64,000 nucleotides of DNA. It comes from Chitinophaga tropicalis. GTDB lineage: Bacteria; Bacteroidota; Bacteroidia; Chitinophagales; Chitinophagaceae. The notes beneath the pieces were generated by a model. The model worked only from the letters and a program-made list of their open reading frames with translations, searched no databases and had not been told where the DNA came from. The stretch covers positions 80,874 to 144,873 of the forward strand of contig NZ_WRXN01000017.1 of assembly GCF_009758205.1 (NCBI RefSeq). Direction: 5' to 3'. Shown piece by piece: positions 38,127 to 46,197 of this stretch. How positions within the stretch are numbered: position 1 is the first letter of the stretch; the number at the start of each line of letters is the position of its first letter. A program made the translations under genes and the position numbers.

Positions 38127-39401
38127 ATGCAGTTCCGTGACATATTTTCCCTCGCTTATCGCTCTGTTAGCGGCAATCGTTTGCGCGCAGGGCTCACTAT
38201 TTCCATAATTGGATTCGGTATTATGGCCCTGGTAGGAATTTTTACCGCCATTGACAGTATGAAAGGTAGTATTTACAGCAGTTTTGCCAATATGGGAGCC
38301 AACAGCTTCAACATACAGAGCAGGGCGCTGAAAATACGCATGGGGGGTGGAGACGCCGCCGTAAAAGGAAACCGGAAAACCAGGAAGACCAAAACCTCCA
38401 ACAGCAATATTCCTATTACCTACAGGGAAGCTACAGACTTTAAGCAACGCTATACTTTTCCTGCAGTAGTGAGTATTTCGTTCAATGCTACCCAGAGCGC
38501 TACCGTGTATAAGGGAGAGAAGAAAACGAATCCCAATGTAAGGGTGATGGGTGGAGACGAGAATTACCTGGCACTATCCAATTATACATTGGTAGAAGGC
38601 CGTAACCTGAACCTGCTGGATGTGGAAACAGGCCGGAATGTAGCTATACTGGGAATGGATGTTGCCAAAAAACTGTATGGAGATAATCTGAAGAACGTAG
38701 TGAACAGCAATATACGTGTAGGGAATGTGCGCTACAGGGTAGTTGGCGTACTGAAACCCAAAGGAAACAGTGGGTTCATGAGTGCAGATAATATTGTGAT
38801 CACGACGGTGAGCAATACACGGAGAGTGTTTGAACGGCCCAATGCCTCTTACAATGTAGGGGTATCCGTAACAGATATCACGAAGATGGAACCTGCAATA
38901 GGGGAGGCAACCGGGTTGCTGAGAATTATCCGTCACCTGAGCCTGAATGAAGAAGAGAATTTTTATATCAATAAAAGCGACAGCATTGCAGAGATGCTGT
39001 ACAACAGTTTAGGGTTTGTGACGCTGGCAGCTATACTGATAGGTATTATTACCCTGTTCGGTTCTGCTATCGGGCTGACCAACATCATGCTGGTATCTGT
39101 TGCAGAACGTACCCGTGAAATAGGAGTGATCAAGGCGCTGGGCGCCACCAGGAAATCCATCCGTCAGCAGTTTGTGTATGAGGCTATTATCATCAGTATG
39201 CTGGGAGGTTTGCTGGGAGTGATCCTTGGTATGTTAATCGGCAATCTTGTTTCAGTTTTACTGAACACCAACTTTATAGTTCCCTGGGTATGGATCTTTA
39301 CAGGTATCATGCTCTGTGCCGCAGTAGGGCTTATTGCAGGCATCTTCCCGGCTATCAAGGCATCCAGGCTGGACCCGATAGTTGCTTTACGTTATGAATA
39401 A
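38127..39401 (+). CDS. MacB-like ABC transporter permease
   Basis: 424 residues: N-terminal transmembrane helix (RAGLTISIIGFGIMALVGIF), a MacB-type periplasmic core (about 50-275) and an FtsX domain with three helices (TREIGVIKALGATRKSI is its signature). It resembles the permease of MacAB/LolCDE-type systems. No ATPase or adaptor gene is adjacent, so its partner lies elsewhere. A TAACTTTA element is found just before the ATG. Confidence 0.88.
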   Translation: MQFRDIFSLAYRSVSGNRLRAGLTISIIGFGIMALVGIFTAIDSMKGSIYSSFANMGANSFNIQSRALKIRMGGGDAAVKGNRKTRKTKTSNSNIPITYREATDFKQRYTFPAVVSISFNATQSATVYKGEKKTNPNVRVMGGDENYLALSNYTLVEGRNLNLLDVETGRNVAILGMDVAKKLYGDNLKNVVNSNIRVGNVRYRVVGVLKPKGNSGFMSADNIVITTVSNTRRVFERPNASYNVGVSVTDITKMEPAIGEATGLLRIIRHLSLNEEENFYINKSDSIAEMLYNSLGFVTLAAILIGIITLFGSAIGLTNIMLVSVAERTREIGVIKALGATRKSIRQQFVYEAIIISMLGGLLGVILGMLIGNLVSVLLNTNFIVPWVWIFTGIMLCAAVGLIAGIFPAIKASRLDPIVALRYE

Positions 39402-39436
39402 CCGTCTGGTCGCTGCCAGATAACCAAAAGATTTTC

Positions 39437-40774
39437 ATGATTTTATTAGTTGTTCTGGTTTCTATCCTGCTACTTGTATTGCTGGTAGCATATTACCGGC
39501 TTAATGCCTTTATTGCCTTCATTATAGTTTGTCTCTTCATGGGCGCGGCACTGAATATTTTCAGGGAGCCGGCAGAAAGGATGTCTATTACTGCTATTAC
39601 CCAATCCATACAGACAGGCATAGGCAAAACACTGGGCTCGCTGGTGGTCATCATTGTATTTGGAAGTATGCTGGGAAAGCTGGTGGCAGAGAGTGGTGCC
39701 GCACAGCGTATTGCCAACGTGCTGATGCAGCTGTTTGGCAGAAAGTATGTGCAATGGTCGCTTATGCTTACAGGCTTCATAGTAGGCATTCCCCTGTTTT
39801 ACAATATCGGGTTTGTGCTGATGGTGCCGCTGATCTTTACAGTGGCCGCACGTACAGGGCTTCCCGCCGTTTACCTGGGTATTCCCATGCTGGCATCATT
39901 ATCTGTTACACATGGTTATTTACCGCCGCATCCTTCACCTACTGCATTGGTAAATACTTTCCATGCAGATATGGGATTAACGCTCTTATTGGGCCTTATA
40001 GTGGCTATTCCTGCTATCGTGCTGGCAGGACCCGTATTCAGTCGTTTCCTTAAACAATATAAACAGGAGCCTGCATCGCTTTTTACTTCAGAGCCGCTGC
40101 CGGAAAGTGAATTGCCCGGAATGGCGGTCAGTATCCTTGCAGCCCTCCTGCCGGTAATACTGCTGGCCGTTGCAGCCTTACTGAAACTGTATGCAATGCC
40201 AGGCAGCCCTGCAGAAGAGCTCTCTACCTGGATAGGAGACCCTGTAGTGGTGATGCTGGCAGCTGTATTGAACGGGATCATCCTGCTGGGGCTTGCAAGA
40301 GGCTGGGCTGTGAAAAAGGTGATGGGCATACTGGAAAGTGCGGTGCGTGACGTAGCTGGTATTATCCTGATCATAGGCGGTTCCGGCGCTTTAACACAGA
40401 TGCTGCTGGATAGTAAGGTGAGTACTGTAATAACAGATAGTCTGACCAGTATGCATATGAACCCCATAGTGCTTGCCTGGGTCATTGCCGCATTGATACG
40501 CGTGAGTGTAGGATCGGCTACTGTGGCCGGGCTGACCACCGCCGGTATTTTAGCGCCGATAGCGCTGGCTTCACATGTAAATCCCAGCCTGATGGTACTG
40601 GCCACAGGTGCAGGTAGCCTGATGTTCTCCCATGTGAATGACGGCGGCTTCTGGATGTTCAAGGAATACTTTAACTTGTCAGTGAAGGACACTTTCAGGA
40701 CCTGGACCATCATGGAGACTATCGTGTCTGTTGCTGGCCTGATAGGCTGTCTCATCTTAAACATCTTTATATAA
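39437..40774 (+). CDS. GntP-family permease, possibly for D-serine (DsdX-like)
   Basis: 445 residues with about 12-14 transmembrane helices and no signal peptide. GMSVTHGYLPPHPSPTALV-like LSVTHGYLPPHPSPTALVN and TAGILAPIALA are GntP signatures. The family moves gluconate and also D-serine (DsdX). The next genes are RidA, a D-serine dehydratase/D-threonine aldolase-type enzyme and a dipeptidase, spaced by 10 to 26 bp, which favours a D-amino-acid substrate over gluconate; no gluconate kinase is present. Confidence 0.85.
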   Translation: MILLVVLVSILLLVLLVAYYRLNAFIAFIIVCLFMGAALNIFREPAERMSITAITQSIQTGIGKTLGSLVVIIVFGSMLGKLVAESGAAQRIANVLMQLFGRKYVQWSLMLTGFIVGIPLFYNIGFVLMVPLIFTVAARTGLPAVYLGIPMLASLSVTHGYLPPHPSPTALVNTFHADMGLTLLLGLIVAIPAIVLAGPVFSRFLKQYKQEPASLFTSEPLPESELPGMAVSILAALLPVILLAVAALLKLYAMPGSPAEELSTWIGDPVVVMLAAVLNGIILLGLARGWAVKKVMGILESAVRDVAGIILIIGGSGALTQMLLDSKVSTVITDSLTSMHMNPIVLAWVIAALIRVSVGSATVAGLTTAGILAPIALASHVNPSLMVLATGAGSLMFSHVNDGGFWMFKEYFNLSVKDTFRTWTIMETIVSVAGLIGCLILNIFI

Positions 40775-40799
40775 TTTACAGACGATAAATCAGTGATCT

Positions 40800-41261
40800 A
40801 TGACACCATCAGAGAATTTCAAAGCATTAGGATTGTCATTGCCGCCTGCACCGGCTCCTTTAGGTGTTTATAAACCTTATCTTATTGATGGCAAGTATCT
40901 TTATTTATCCGGCCATGGTCCGGTACAGGACGATAAGAACCTGATCATAGGCCGTATTGGCGTTGAAATGGATATAGAAGCTGGTAAGCTGGCTGCCAGA
41001 CAGGTAGGGCTGACCATGCTGTCTACCATTATTACCAACCTGGGTAGCCTGGATAAAGTAAAACGGGTGATCAAAGTATTGGGTATGGTGAACTGTACGC
41101 CTGATTTTGGCCGTCATCCCTATGTTATCAACGGCGCAAGCGAGCTGTTTGCCAAAGTATGGGGTGAAGATAACGGGATCGGGGTACGTAGCGCTGTGGG
41201 CATGGGCTCCCTGCCAGACAATATTCCGGTTGAGATAGAGGCACTGTTTGAACTGCATTAA
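40800..41261 (+). CDS. RidA/YjgF-family protein
   Basis: 153 residues of the longer RidA subgroup (KYLYLSGHGPVQDD, KVKRVIKVLGMVNCTPDF, IGVRSAVGMGSLPDNIPVEIEALFEL). RidA proteins hydrolyse reactive enamines/imines such as 2-aminoacrylate, which PLP-dependent serine dehydratases release. The conserved Arg (GVRSAVG) is present. Position between a GntP permease and a D-serine dehydratase-type enzyme fits removal of that intermediate. Confidence 0.88.
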   Translation: MTPSENFKALGLSLPPAPAPLGVYKPYLIDGKYLYLSGHGPVQDDKNLIIGRIGVEMDIEAGKLAARQVGLTMLSTIITNLGSLDKVKRVIKVLGMVNCTPDFGRHPYVINGASELFAKVWGEDNGIGVRSAVGMGSLPDNIPVEIEALFELH

Positions 41262-41270
41262 TCAGACCTT

Positions 41271-42374
41271 ATGCATTGGTATGAACTACATAATATCAAT
41301 ACGGTAGATACACCTGCCGTATTGGTTTATCCTGATCGTATGCGGGATAATATCCTGCTGCTGAAAGAAACAGTGAAGGATGTACAGTGTCTGCGTCCGC
41401 ATATTAAGACCAGTAAAATGGTGGAGGCGATACAACTGCTGCAGGAAGAAGGGATCAGCAAATTCAAATGTGCCACTATTGCAGAAGCAGAAATGCTGGG
41501 CATGGCTGGTGCACAGGACGTACTGCTGGCCTATCAGCCGGTAGGCCCTAAAGCAAACCGCTTGCTGAACCTGGTAGAGCACTATCCTGAAACAAGATAT
41601 TCCTGCCTGGTAGATAATAGTACGTCTGCTGTGGCTATCGCCGCATTATTTGCCGCAGCACAGAAGGTAATGCCGGTATATGTTGATCTCAATGTAGGTA
41701 TGAACAGAACGGGCATTATTCCCGGAGATGCCGCATTAGCGCTCTATAAGGAGCTGCTGCACCTGCCGGGCATCACTCCCCTGGGCTTACATGTCTATGA
41801 TGGTCATTTGCATGATGAAGACCCTGTTATCCGCAGGGAGAAATGTAATGCTGCTTTTGCCCCTGTGCAGCAGCTGGCAGAAGCTATTACAGACAGTTGG
41901 GCCCCTGCTCCCCGCATTATAGCCGGTGGTTCACCTACATATGCTTTTCACGCAGAAAGGGAAGGAGTGGAATGTAGCCCCGGTACCTTCATATTCTGGG
42001 ATTGGGGATACCGTCAGCATCTGCCGGAACAACAGTTTGAATATGCCGCACTGGTAGCAACACGGGTGATCTCTGTAATAGATGATGAACGTATTTGCGC
42101 AGACCTGGGACACAAAGCCATTGCCCCGGAAAACCCGCAGCCCAGGATACATTTCCTCAATGTACCTGATGCACAGCTGATGGGACAAAGCGAAGAACAC
42201 CTGGTTATAAAGGTGCCCGACAGTTCATTGTACCCGGTAGGTACAGTACTGTATGGAGTGCCTCTGCACATCTGCCCTACAATAGCGCTGCATGAACGTG
42301 TAGGTGTAGTAGAAGGAAATAACTGTATCGACTATTGGAAAGTGATAGCGAGAGACAGGAAGATCATGTTTTAA
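41271..42374 (+). CDS. Fold-type III PLP enzyme, D-serine dehydratase / D-threonine aldolase family
   Basis: 367 residues. An N-terminal alanine-racemase-like barrel carries the PLP lysine in RPHIKTSKM (K46). The C-terminal D-serine-dehydratase-like domain carries a metal site PLHICPT (H333, C335). In characterised members an H-x-C metal motif belongs to zinc D-serine dehydratases, whereas D-threonine aldolases have H-x-D, so D-serine (or D-threonine) dehydration to a keto acid plus ammonia is my preferred activity. It follows RidA by 10 bp. Confidence 0.85.
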   Translation: MHWYELHNINTVDTPAVLVYPDRMRDNILLLKETVKDVQCLRPHIKTSKMVEAIQLLQEEGISKFKCATIAEAEMLGMAGAQDVLLAYQPVGPKANRLLNLVEHYPETRYSCLVDNSTSAVAIAALFAAAQKVMPVYVDLNVGMNRTGIIPGDAALALYKELLHLPGITPLGLHVYDGHLHDEDPVIRREKCNAAFAPVQQLAEAITDSWAPAPRIIAGGSPTYAFHAEREGVECSPGTFIFWDWGYRQHLPEQQFEYAALVATRVISVIDDERICADLGHKAIAPENPQPRIHFLNVPDAQLMGQSEEHLVIKVPDSSLYPVGTVLYGVPLHICPTIALHERVGVVEGNNCIDYWKVIARDRKIMF

Positions 42375-42396
42375 AGATCCATAAAATAATACGGAG

Positions 42397-43473
42397 ATGT
42401 TTATAATAGACGCGCATCTTGACCTGAGCATGAACGCAATGGAATGGAACCGTAACCTGAGATTGCCGGTGAATGATATCAGGAAGCGTGAGGAAGGGAT
42501 GACAGACAAGCCAGACCGTGCAAAGGGAGTAGTATCATTTCCTGAGCTAAGGAAAGGAAATATCGGGTTGGTAGTGGCTACGCAGATAGCAAGATTTGTA
42601 GCGCCGGACAATCCGTTACCCGGATGGTTCTCGCCCGAACAGGCCTGGGCCCAGACACAAGGACAACTGGCCTGGTATAAAGCAATGGAAGATGCAGGAG
42701 AAATGGTGCAGATCGGTAACCTGGCAGCTCTGGAAAAACATCTGGCCCTGTGGAATGATGGAACTCCCAATACCAATAAACCGGTCGGCTACATTCTCAG
42801 CCTTGAAGGAGCAGATTCCATTGTAGATATTGGCTACCTGGAACGTGCCTACAACAACGGATTACGTGCCGTCGGACCTGCACATTATGGTCCCGGGCGC
42901 TATGCCCAGGGAACGGACGCTACCGGTTTTATGGGGGCTAAAGGGCAGGCACTGCTGAAAGAAATGGAACGCCTGGGCATTATCCTTGATGCCACACATC
43001 TCTGTGATGACAGTTTCTGGGAAGCTATGGACCATTACCACGGCCCCGTGTGGGCCAGTCATAACAACTGTCGTGAACTGGTAAACCATAACAGGCAATT
43101 CTCTGACGATCAGTTGAAAGAGCTTATAAGCCGGGGAGCCGTCATTGGCGGCGCTATGGACGCCTGGATGATGGTACCGGGATGGGTAAGGGGAGTGTCA
43201 GAGCCCAAAGCAATGGATTGTTCCCTGGAAGTATTGATAGATCATATGGACCATATCTGCCAGCTGGCAGGTAATGCACTGCACATAGGTATCGGTTCTG
43301 ACCTGGACGGTGCCTTTGGTAAGGAGCAATGTCCCTATGACCTGGAAACTATCGCAGACCTGCAGAAAATACCTGCATTGTTTGCAAAAAGAGGATATTC
43401 AGCTGCTGATATCGATAATATCATGCACGGCAACTGGCTGCGCATGCTGAGAAAGGCCTGGGGCGGTCAGTAA
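42397..43473 (+). CDS. M19-family membrane-type dipeptidase
   Basis: 358 residues, no signal peptide. IIDAHLDLS gives the first HxD metal ligands, LEGADSIVD the bridging Glu, and ILDATHLCDDSFW and WASHNNCRELVNH the histidines; IGIGSDLDG is the final signature. M19 dipeptidases are zinc enzymes that accept a D-residue at the C-terminal position, consistent with releasing D-amino acids for the upstream enzymes. The 3' end overlaps the opposite-strand gene by 7 bp. Confidence 0.9.
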   Translation: MFIIDAHLDLSMNAMEWNRNLRLPVNDIRKREEGMTDKPDRAKGVVSFPELRKGNIGLVVATQIARFVAPDNPLPGWFSPEQAWAQTQGQLAWYKAMEDAGEMVQIGNLAALEKHLALWNDGTPNTNKPVGYILSLEGADSIVDIGYLERAYNNGLRAVGPAHYGPGRYAQGTDATGFMGAKGQALLKEMERLGIILDATHLCDDSFWEAMDHYHGPVWASHNNCRELVNHNRQFSDDQLKELISRGAVIGGAMDAWMMVPGWVRGVSEPKAMDCSLEVLIDHMDHICQLAGNALHIGIGSDLDGAFGKEQCPYDLETIADLQKIPALFAKRGYSAADIDNIMHGNWLRMLRKAWGGQ

Positions 43474-43838
43474 AATAATTGCGACAATACATTTGTACCG
43501 TCGTTTGTAGGAGGTTTTAACTGCAGGAACTGTTCATATTGCTCCGGCTTCAGTATCGCTTTTAGTTTCCTGTAAAAGCCATTATGAAAACTGTTTAGCT
43601 TAGTATCATATGCCTTTTCGTTATCCCTTGCAAGCGGCAGGATATTAGCACGTTGCTTCAGAAAGGCAGTGACCACATCCAGTATCTTCGGTTTCTGAAC
43701 ATCAGTCAGTGATAAGGCGGTGCCAAGTTTACTGGTAATAGAGCTGGCATTGCCTTCAAGGTTTGAGAGAGGCGCCTGTGCATAAGTAACAGGCAGTAAG
43801 AACAGGGAAAGGCAAAGCAACAGGAATATGTTTTTCAT
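43467..43838 (-). CDS. Small secreted helical protein, unknown function
   Basis: 123 residues with a signal peptide (VTYAQ). The mature part has heptad-like helices and the segment TALSLTDVQKPKILDVVTAFLKQ resembling the LTxxQ-containing helix of small periplasmic helical proteins, but I cannot place it in a family. It is convergent with the dipeptidase and divergent from the esterase gene at 43931. Confidence 0.55.
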   Translation of the reverse strand: MKNIFLLLCLSLFLLPVTYAQAPLSNLEGNASSITSKLGTALSLTDVQKPKILDVVTAFLKQRANILPLARDNEKAYDTKLNSFHNGFYRKLKAILKPEQYEQFLQLKPPTNDGTNVLSQLFY

Positions 43839-43930
43839 ATAGTATTGGCTTTGCTAAGGAAGTTAATGTTTTTATGGCATCCTGATCCTATTTAATTCCG
43901 TATGTTATAGCATATACCTGTTACCCTTAT

Positions 43931-44872
43931 ATGCATACACCATCTTCATTGAACAGTCAGACGCCTTTGTTTTTACTATTGGTATTATTGTTCTTTTTGC
44001 AGGGAACAGGATGCTCCAAGGATGGACTCAGAAGAGCAGAGCATGGAGGAGATACAACAATTCCGGGCGGCCCCACAGATACTATTCCGGATGACACGGC
44101 CAAACCTCTTGCGGCACTTGAATTTCTCAATGAACATTATGGAACGGATTCCCAGCAGGTGATGGATATTTACCTGCCTGCCGGCAGAAGCAAAGAGATA
44201 ACGCAGATCATGGTATTTATTCATGGTGGCGGATGGATGGGATCAGACAAGAGTGATTACACAGAGAACATCAATGATATGAAGAACAGGGATGCCCGCT
44301 ATGCCTATGTAAATCTCAATTACAGGCTGGTAAAAGACGGGAAGAACCAGTTCCCGGCCGCAGAAGAAGATATTAAAGCTGCGCTGGAGCATGTGTGGGC
44401 ACTTACAGATTCTTTTCATATCTCACCGCTTACAGCGGTAATAGGAGTGAGTGCCGGAGCACATCTCACAGCCCTGGAGGCGTTTAAGCACAATACAAAA
44501 GGTTATATCCGGTCAGTTGTTTGCATATCAGGGGTATATGATATGAAACGCTTTCATGACGAGGGCAGCGCCGGAGTGGCGCCATTGGCAGTGCTGGTCC
44601 TGGGTGGTACGCCTGAAGGAAAGCCGGAGCTTTATTATTCCTCCAGCCCTGTAAATTATGTGACGGAGAAAGGGCCTTCTACTTTACTGATGCATGGTAC
44701 GGAAGATACCCTGGCCCGTTATAACCAGGCGCTGGCTATGGATAGCTTGTTAAAGAAAGCGGGGGTTGTACATGAAATGTACAGCTATAATGGCGGGCAT
44801 TCTATTCCTGCAGAGCTTCTTAATGAAGCAGCAGACAGGATGTTCACTTTTGTGGCAAGGTATACAAAGTGA
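43931..44872 (+). CDS. Alpha/beta-hydrolase lipoprotein (esterase type)
   Basis: 313 residues. Lipoprotein signal with Cys 28 (LQGTGC). The hydrolase fold has HGGGW (oxyanion region), GVSAGAH (nucleophilic Ser), GTEDTLARY (acid) and NGGHSIP (His). The family includes carboxylesterases and acyl-peptide-type hydrolases; the substrate is unknown. A short Pro/Thr/Asp-rich linker follows the lipid anchor. It stands alone. Confidence 0.82.
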   Translation: MHTPSSLNSQTPLFLLLVLLFFLQGTGCSKDGLRRAEHGGDTTIPGGPTDTIPDDTAKPLAALEFLNEHYGTDSQQVMDIYLPAGRSKEITQIMVFIHGGGWMGSDKSDYTENINDMKNRDARYAYVNLNYRLVKDGKNQFPAAEEDIKAALEHVWALTDSFHISPLTAVIGVSAGAHLTALEAFKHNTKGYIRSVVCISGVYDMKRFHDEGSAGVAPLAVLVLGGTPEGKPELYYSSSPVNYVTEKGPSTLLMHGTEDTLARYNQALAMDSLLKKAGVVHEMYSYNGGHSIPAELLNEAADRMFTFVARYTK

Positions 44873-44896
44873 TCACTATATGATAAATAACTGCAT

Positions 44897-44929
44897 AAAA
44901 AAATCCCGCCACATTTGCATGGGCGGGAT
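44897..44929 (-). terminator. Terminator of the rpsF-rpsR-rplI operon
   Basis: Stem ATCCCGCC / GGCGGGAT (44903-44910 and 44922-44929) with an A run on the plus strand at 44897-44902, that is a U tract for the minus-strand transcript. It may also act on the esterase transcript. Confidence 0.85.
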
Positions 44930-44951
44930 CTTTCAGCAGAATATTATAGTC

Positions 44952-45398
44952 TTATTCAGCTACTACTTCAAATTCCAGTTCAGCTTCGTTGCCTTTACCG
45001 AAATCCAGTTTCGCTTTATAAGTGCCTAATTCTTTTACATCATCCAGGATGTGGATGCGGCGGCGGTCAATTTCGTAACCTTTCTGCTCTTTAATAGCAC
45101 GGGCAATCTGCACACCGGTTACGCTACCGAATATTTTACCGGATGTACCGGTTTTAGCGCCAATTTTAACTGGACCTGCCTTCAGCACTTCCACTACCTT
45201 GGCAATTTCAGCCAGCATTTTCTCTTCTTTCGCTTTCTGCACTTTCAGGCGCTCCTGGAGTTGCTTCAGGTTAGAAGGGCTAGCTTCTACCGCAAATTTC
45301 TGCGGGATCAGAAAGTTCCTGGCGTAACCGTTTTTCACGGAAGCCAGCTCATTTTTCTGGCCCAGGTTATCTACGTCTTGTATTAAGATTACTTGCAT
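44952..45398 (-). CDS. rplI: 50S ribosomal protein L9
   Basis: 148 residues. MQVILIQDVDNLGQKNELASVKNGYARNFLIP is the L9 N-terminal signature; the long connecting helix and C-terminal domain are present. Last gene of the S6-S18-L9 operon. Confidence 0.97.
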   Translation of the reverse strand: MQVILIQDVDNLGQKNELASVKNGYARNFLIPQKFAVEASPSNLKQLQERLKVQKAKEEKMLAEIAKVVEVLKAGPVKIGAKTGTSGKIFGSVTGVQIARAIKEQKGYEIDRRRIHILDDVKELGTYKAKLDFGKGNEAELEFEVVAE

Positions 45399-45443
45399 TG
45401 TTATTAGTTTTAAGGACCTTTAATAATTGTGTAAACAGTCAGT

Positions 45444-45710
45444 TTACTTTAAAAGGTCAGTAACGTAAGGTAACAAAGCCATTTGACGGGCTTTCTTAAT
45501 AGCCTGCGCTACTTTGCGCTGGAATTTCAGAGAGTTACCGGAGATACGACGAGGTAACATTTTACCCTGGTCGTTCAGGAATTTCTTCAAAAACTCAGCG
45601 TCTTTGTAATCTACATACCGGATGCCTAACTTCTTGAAACGGCAGTATTTTTTCTGACGTTTCTCGGTTTTTACGGCGGTTAAGTACTTAATTTCTTGTT
45701 TTACTGCCAT
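45444..45710 (-). CDS. rpsR: 30S ribosomal protein S18
   Basis: 88 residues. CRFKKLGIRYVDYKD and SGNSLKFQRKVAQAIKKARQMALLPY are S18 signatures. It starts five bases after the S6 stop; no ssb gene is inserted between S6 and S18, unlike many bacteria. Confidence 0.97.
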   Translation of the reverse strand: MAVKQEIKYLTAVKTEKRQKKYCRFKKLGIRYVDYKDAEFLKKFLNDQGKMLPRRISGNSLKFQRKVAQAIKKARQMALLPYVTDLLK

Positions 45711-45714
45711 AATT

Positions 45715-46065
45715 TTAAGCTTCTACGGTTTTAGAATCAGCATTTACGCCATGTCTTTTGCGATTGTTGTACTGTACAGCATACTTGTCTAATGCTGTGA
45801 TCATGTGACGCAGTACGTTTTCGTCGCGGTTCAGCTGGATTTTCAGCTTCTCATTGAGGTCGGATGGCGCACTGTATTCCAGAACCAGATACATACCTGT
45901 AGTCTTTTTCTGGATAGGGTACGCCAGTGATCTTAATCCCCAGGGATTTTCGTGCGTTACTTCTCCGCCGTTCTCTTTAATGAGGTCAGCGAATTTTTTC
46001 TGAGCAGCTTTGTAGTCTTCCTCAGACAGCACAGGGGTAAAGATCACCATCAATTCGTAGTTCAT
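45715..46065 (-). CDS. rpsF: 30S ribosomal protein S6
   Basis: About 117 residues from the ATG at 46063-46065 (MNYELMVIFTP); the frame is open further upstream but that part overlaps the promoter. Signatures include PWGLRSLAYPIQKKTTGMYLVLEY and ENVLRHMI. First gene of the operon. Confidence 0.96.
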   Translation of the reverse strand: MNYELMVIFTPVLSEEDYKAAQKKFADLIKENGGEVTHENPWGLRSLAYPIQKKTTGMYLVLEYSAPSDLNEKLKIQLNRDENVLRHMITALDKYAVQYNNRKRHGVNADSKTVEA

Positions 46066-46107
46066 AATTTCCCTGTTTTTAATTTGGTTTAAAAAAAATT
46101 TGGAGTG

Positions 46108-46138
46108 CAAAGATACTGAAATTGACAAGACAAACAAA
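46108..46138 (-). promoter_or_regulatory. Consensus promoter of the rpsF operon (TTTG-N19-TATCTTTG)
   Basis: Read on the minus strand: TTTG (46135-46138), 19-nt spacer, perfect TAnnTTTG (46108-46115). Start of transcription near 46101, about 35 nt before rpsF. Confidence 0.8.
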
Positions 46139-46170
46139 TAAAAAGGCCGTCTCCTGAGGAGGAAACGGCC
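46139..46170 (-). terminator. Terminator of the exported endonuclease-fold gene
   Basis: Stem GGCCGT / ACGGCC (46145-46150 and 46165-46170) continued by CTCC / GGAG with a small bulge; the A-rich flank at 46138-46144 is a U tract for the minus strand. It directly precedes the rpsF promoter. Confidence 0.75.
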
Positions 46171-46197
46171 GGTTTTAAATGGTTTCTTCAAAAAAGA

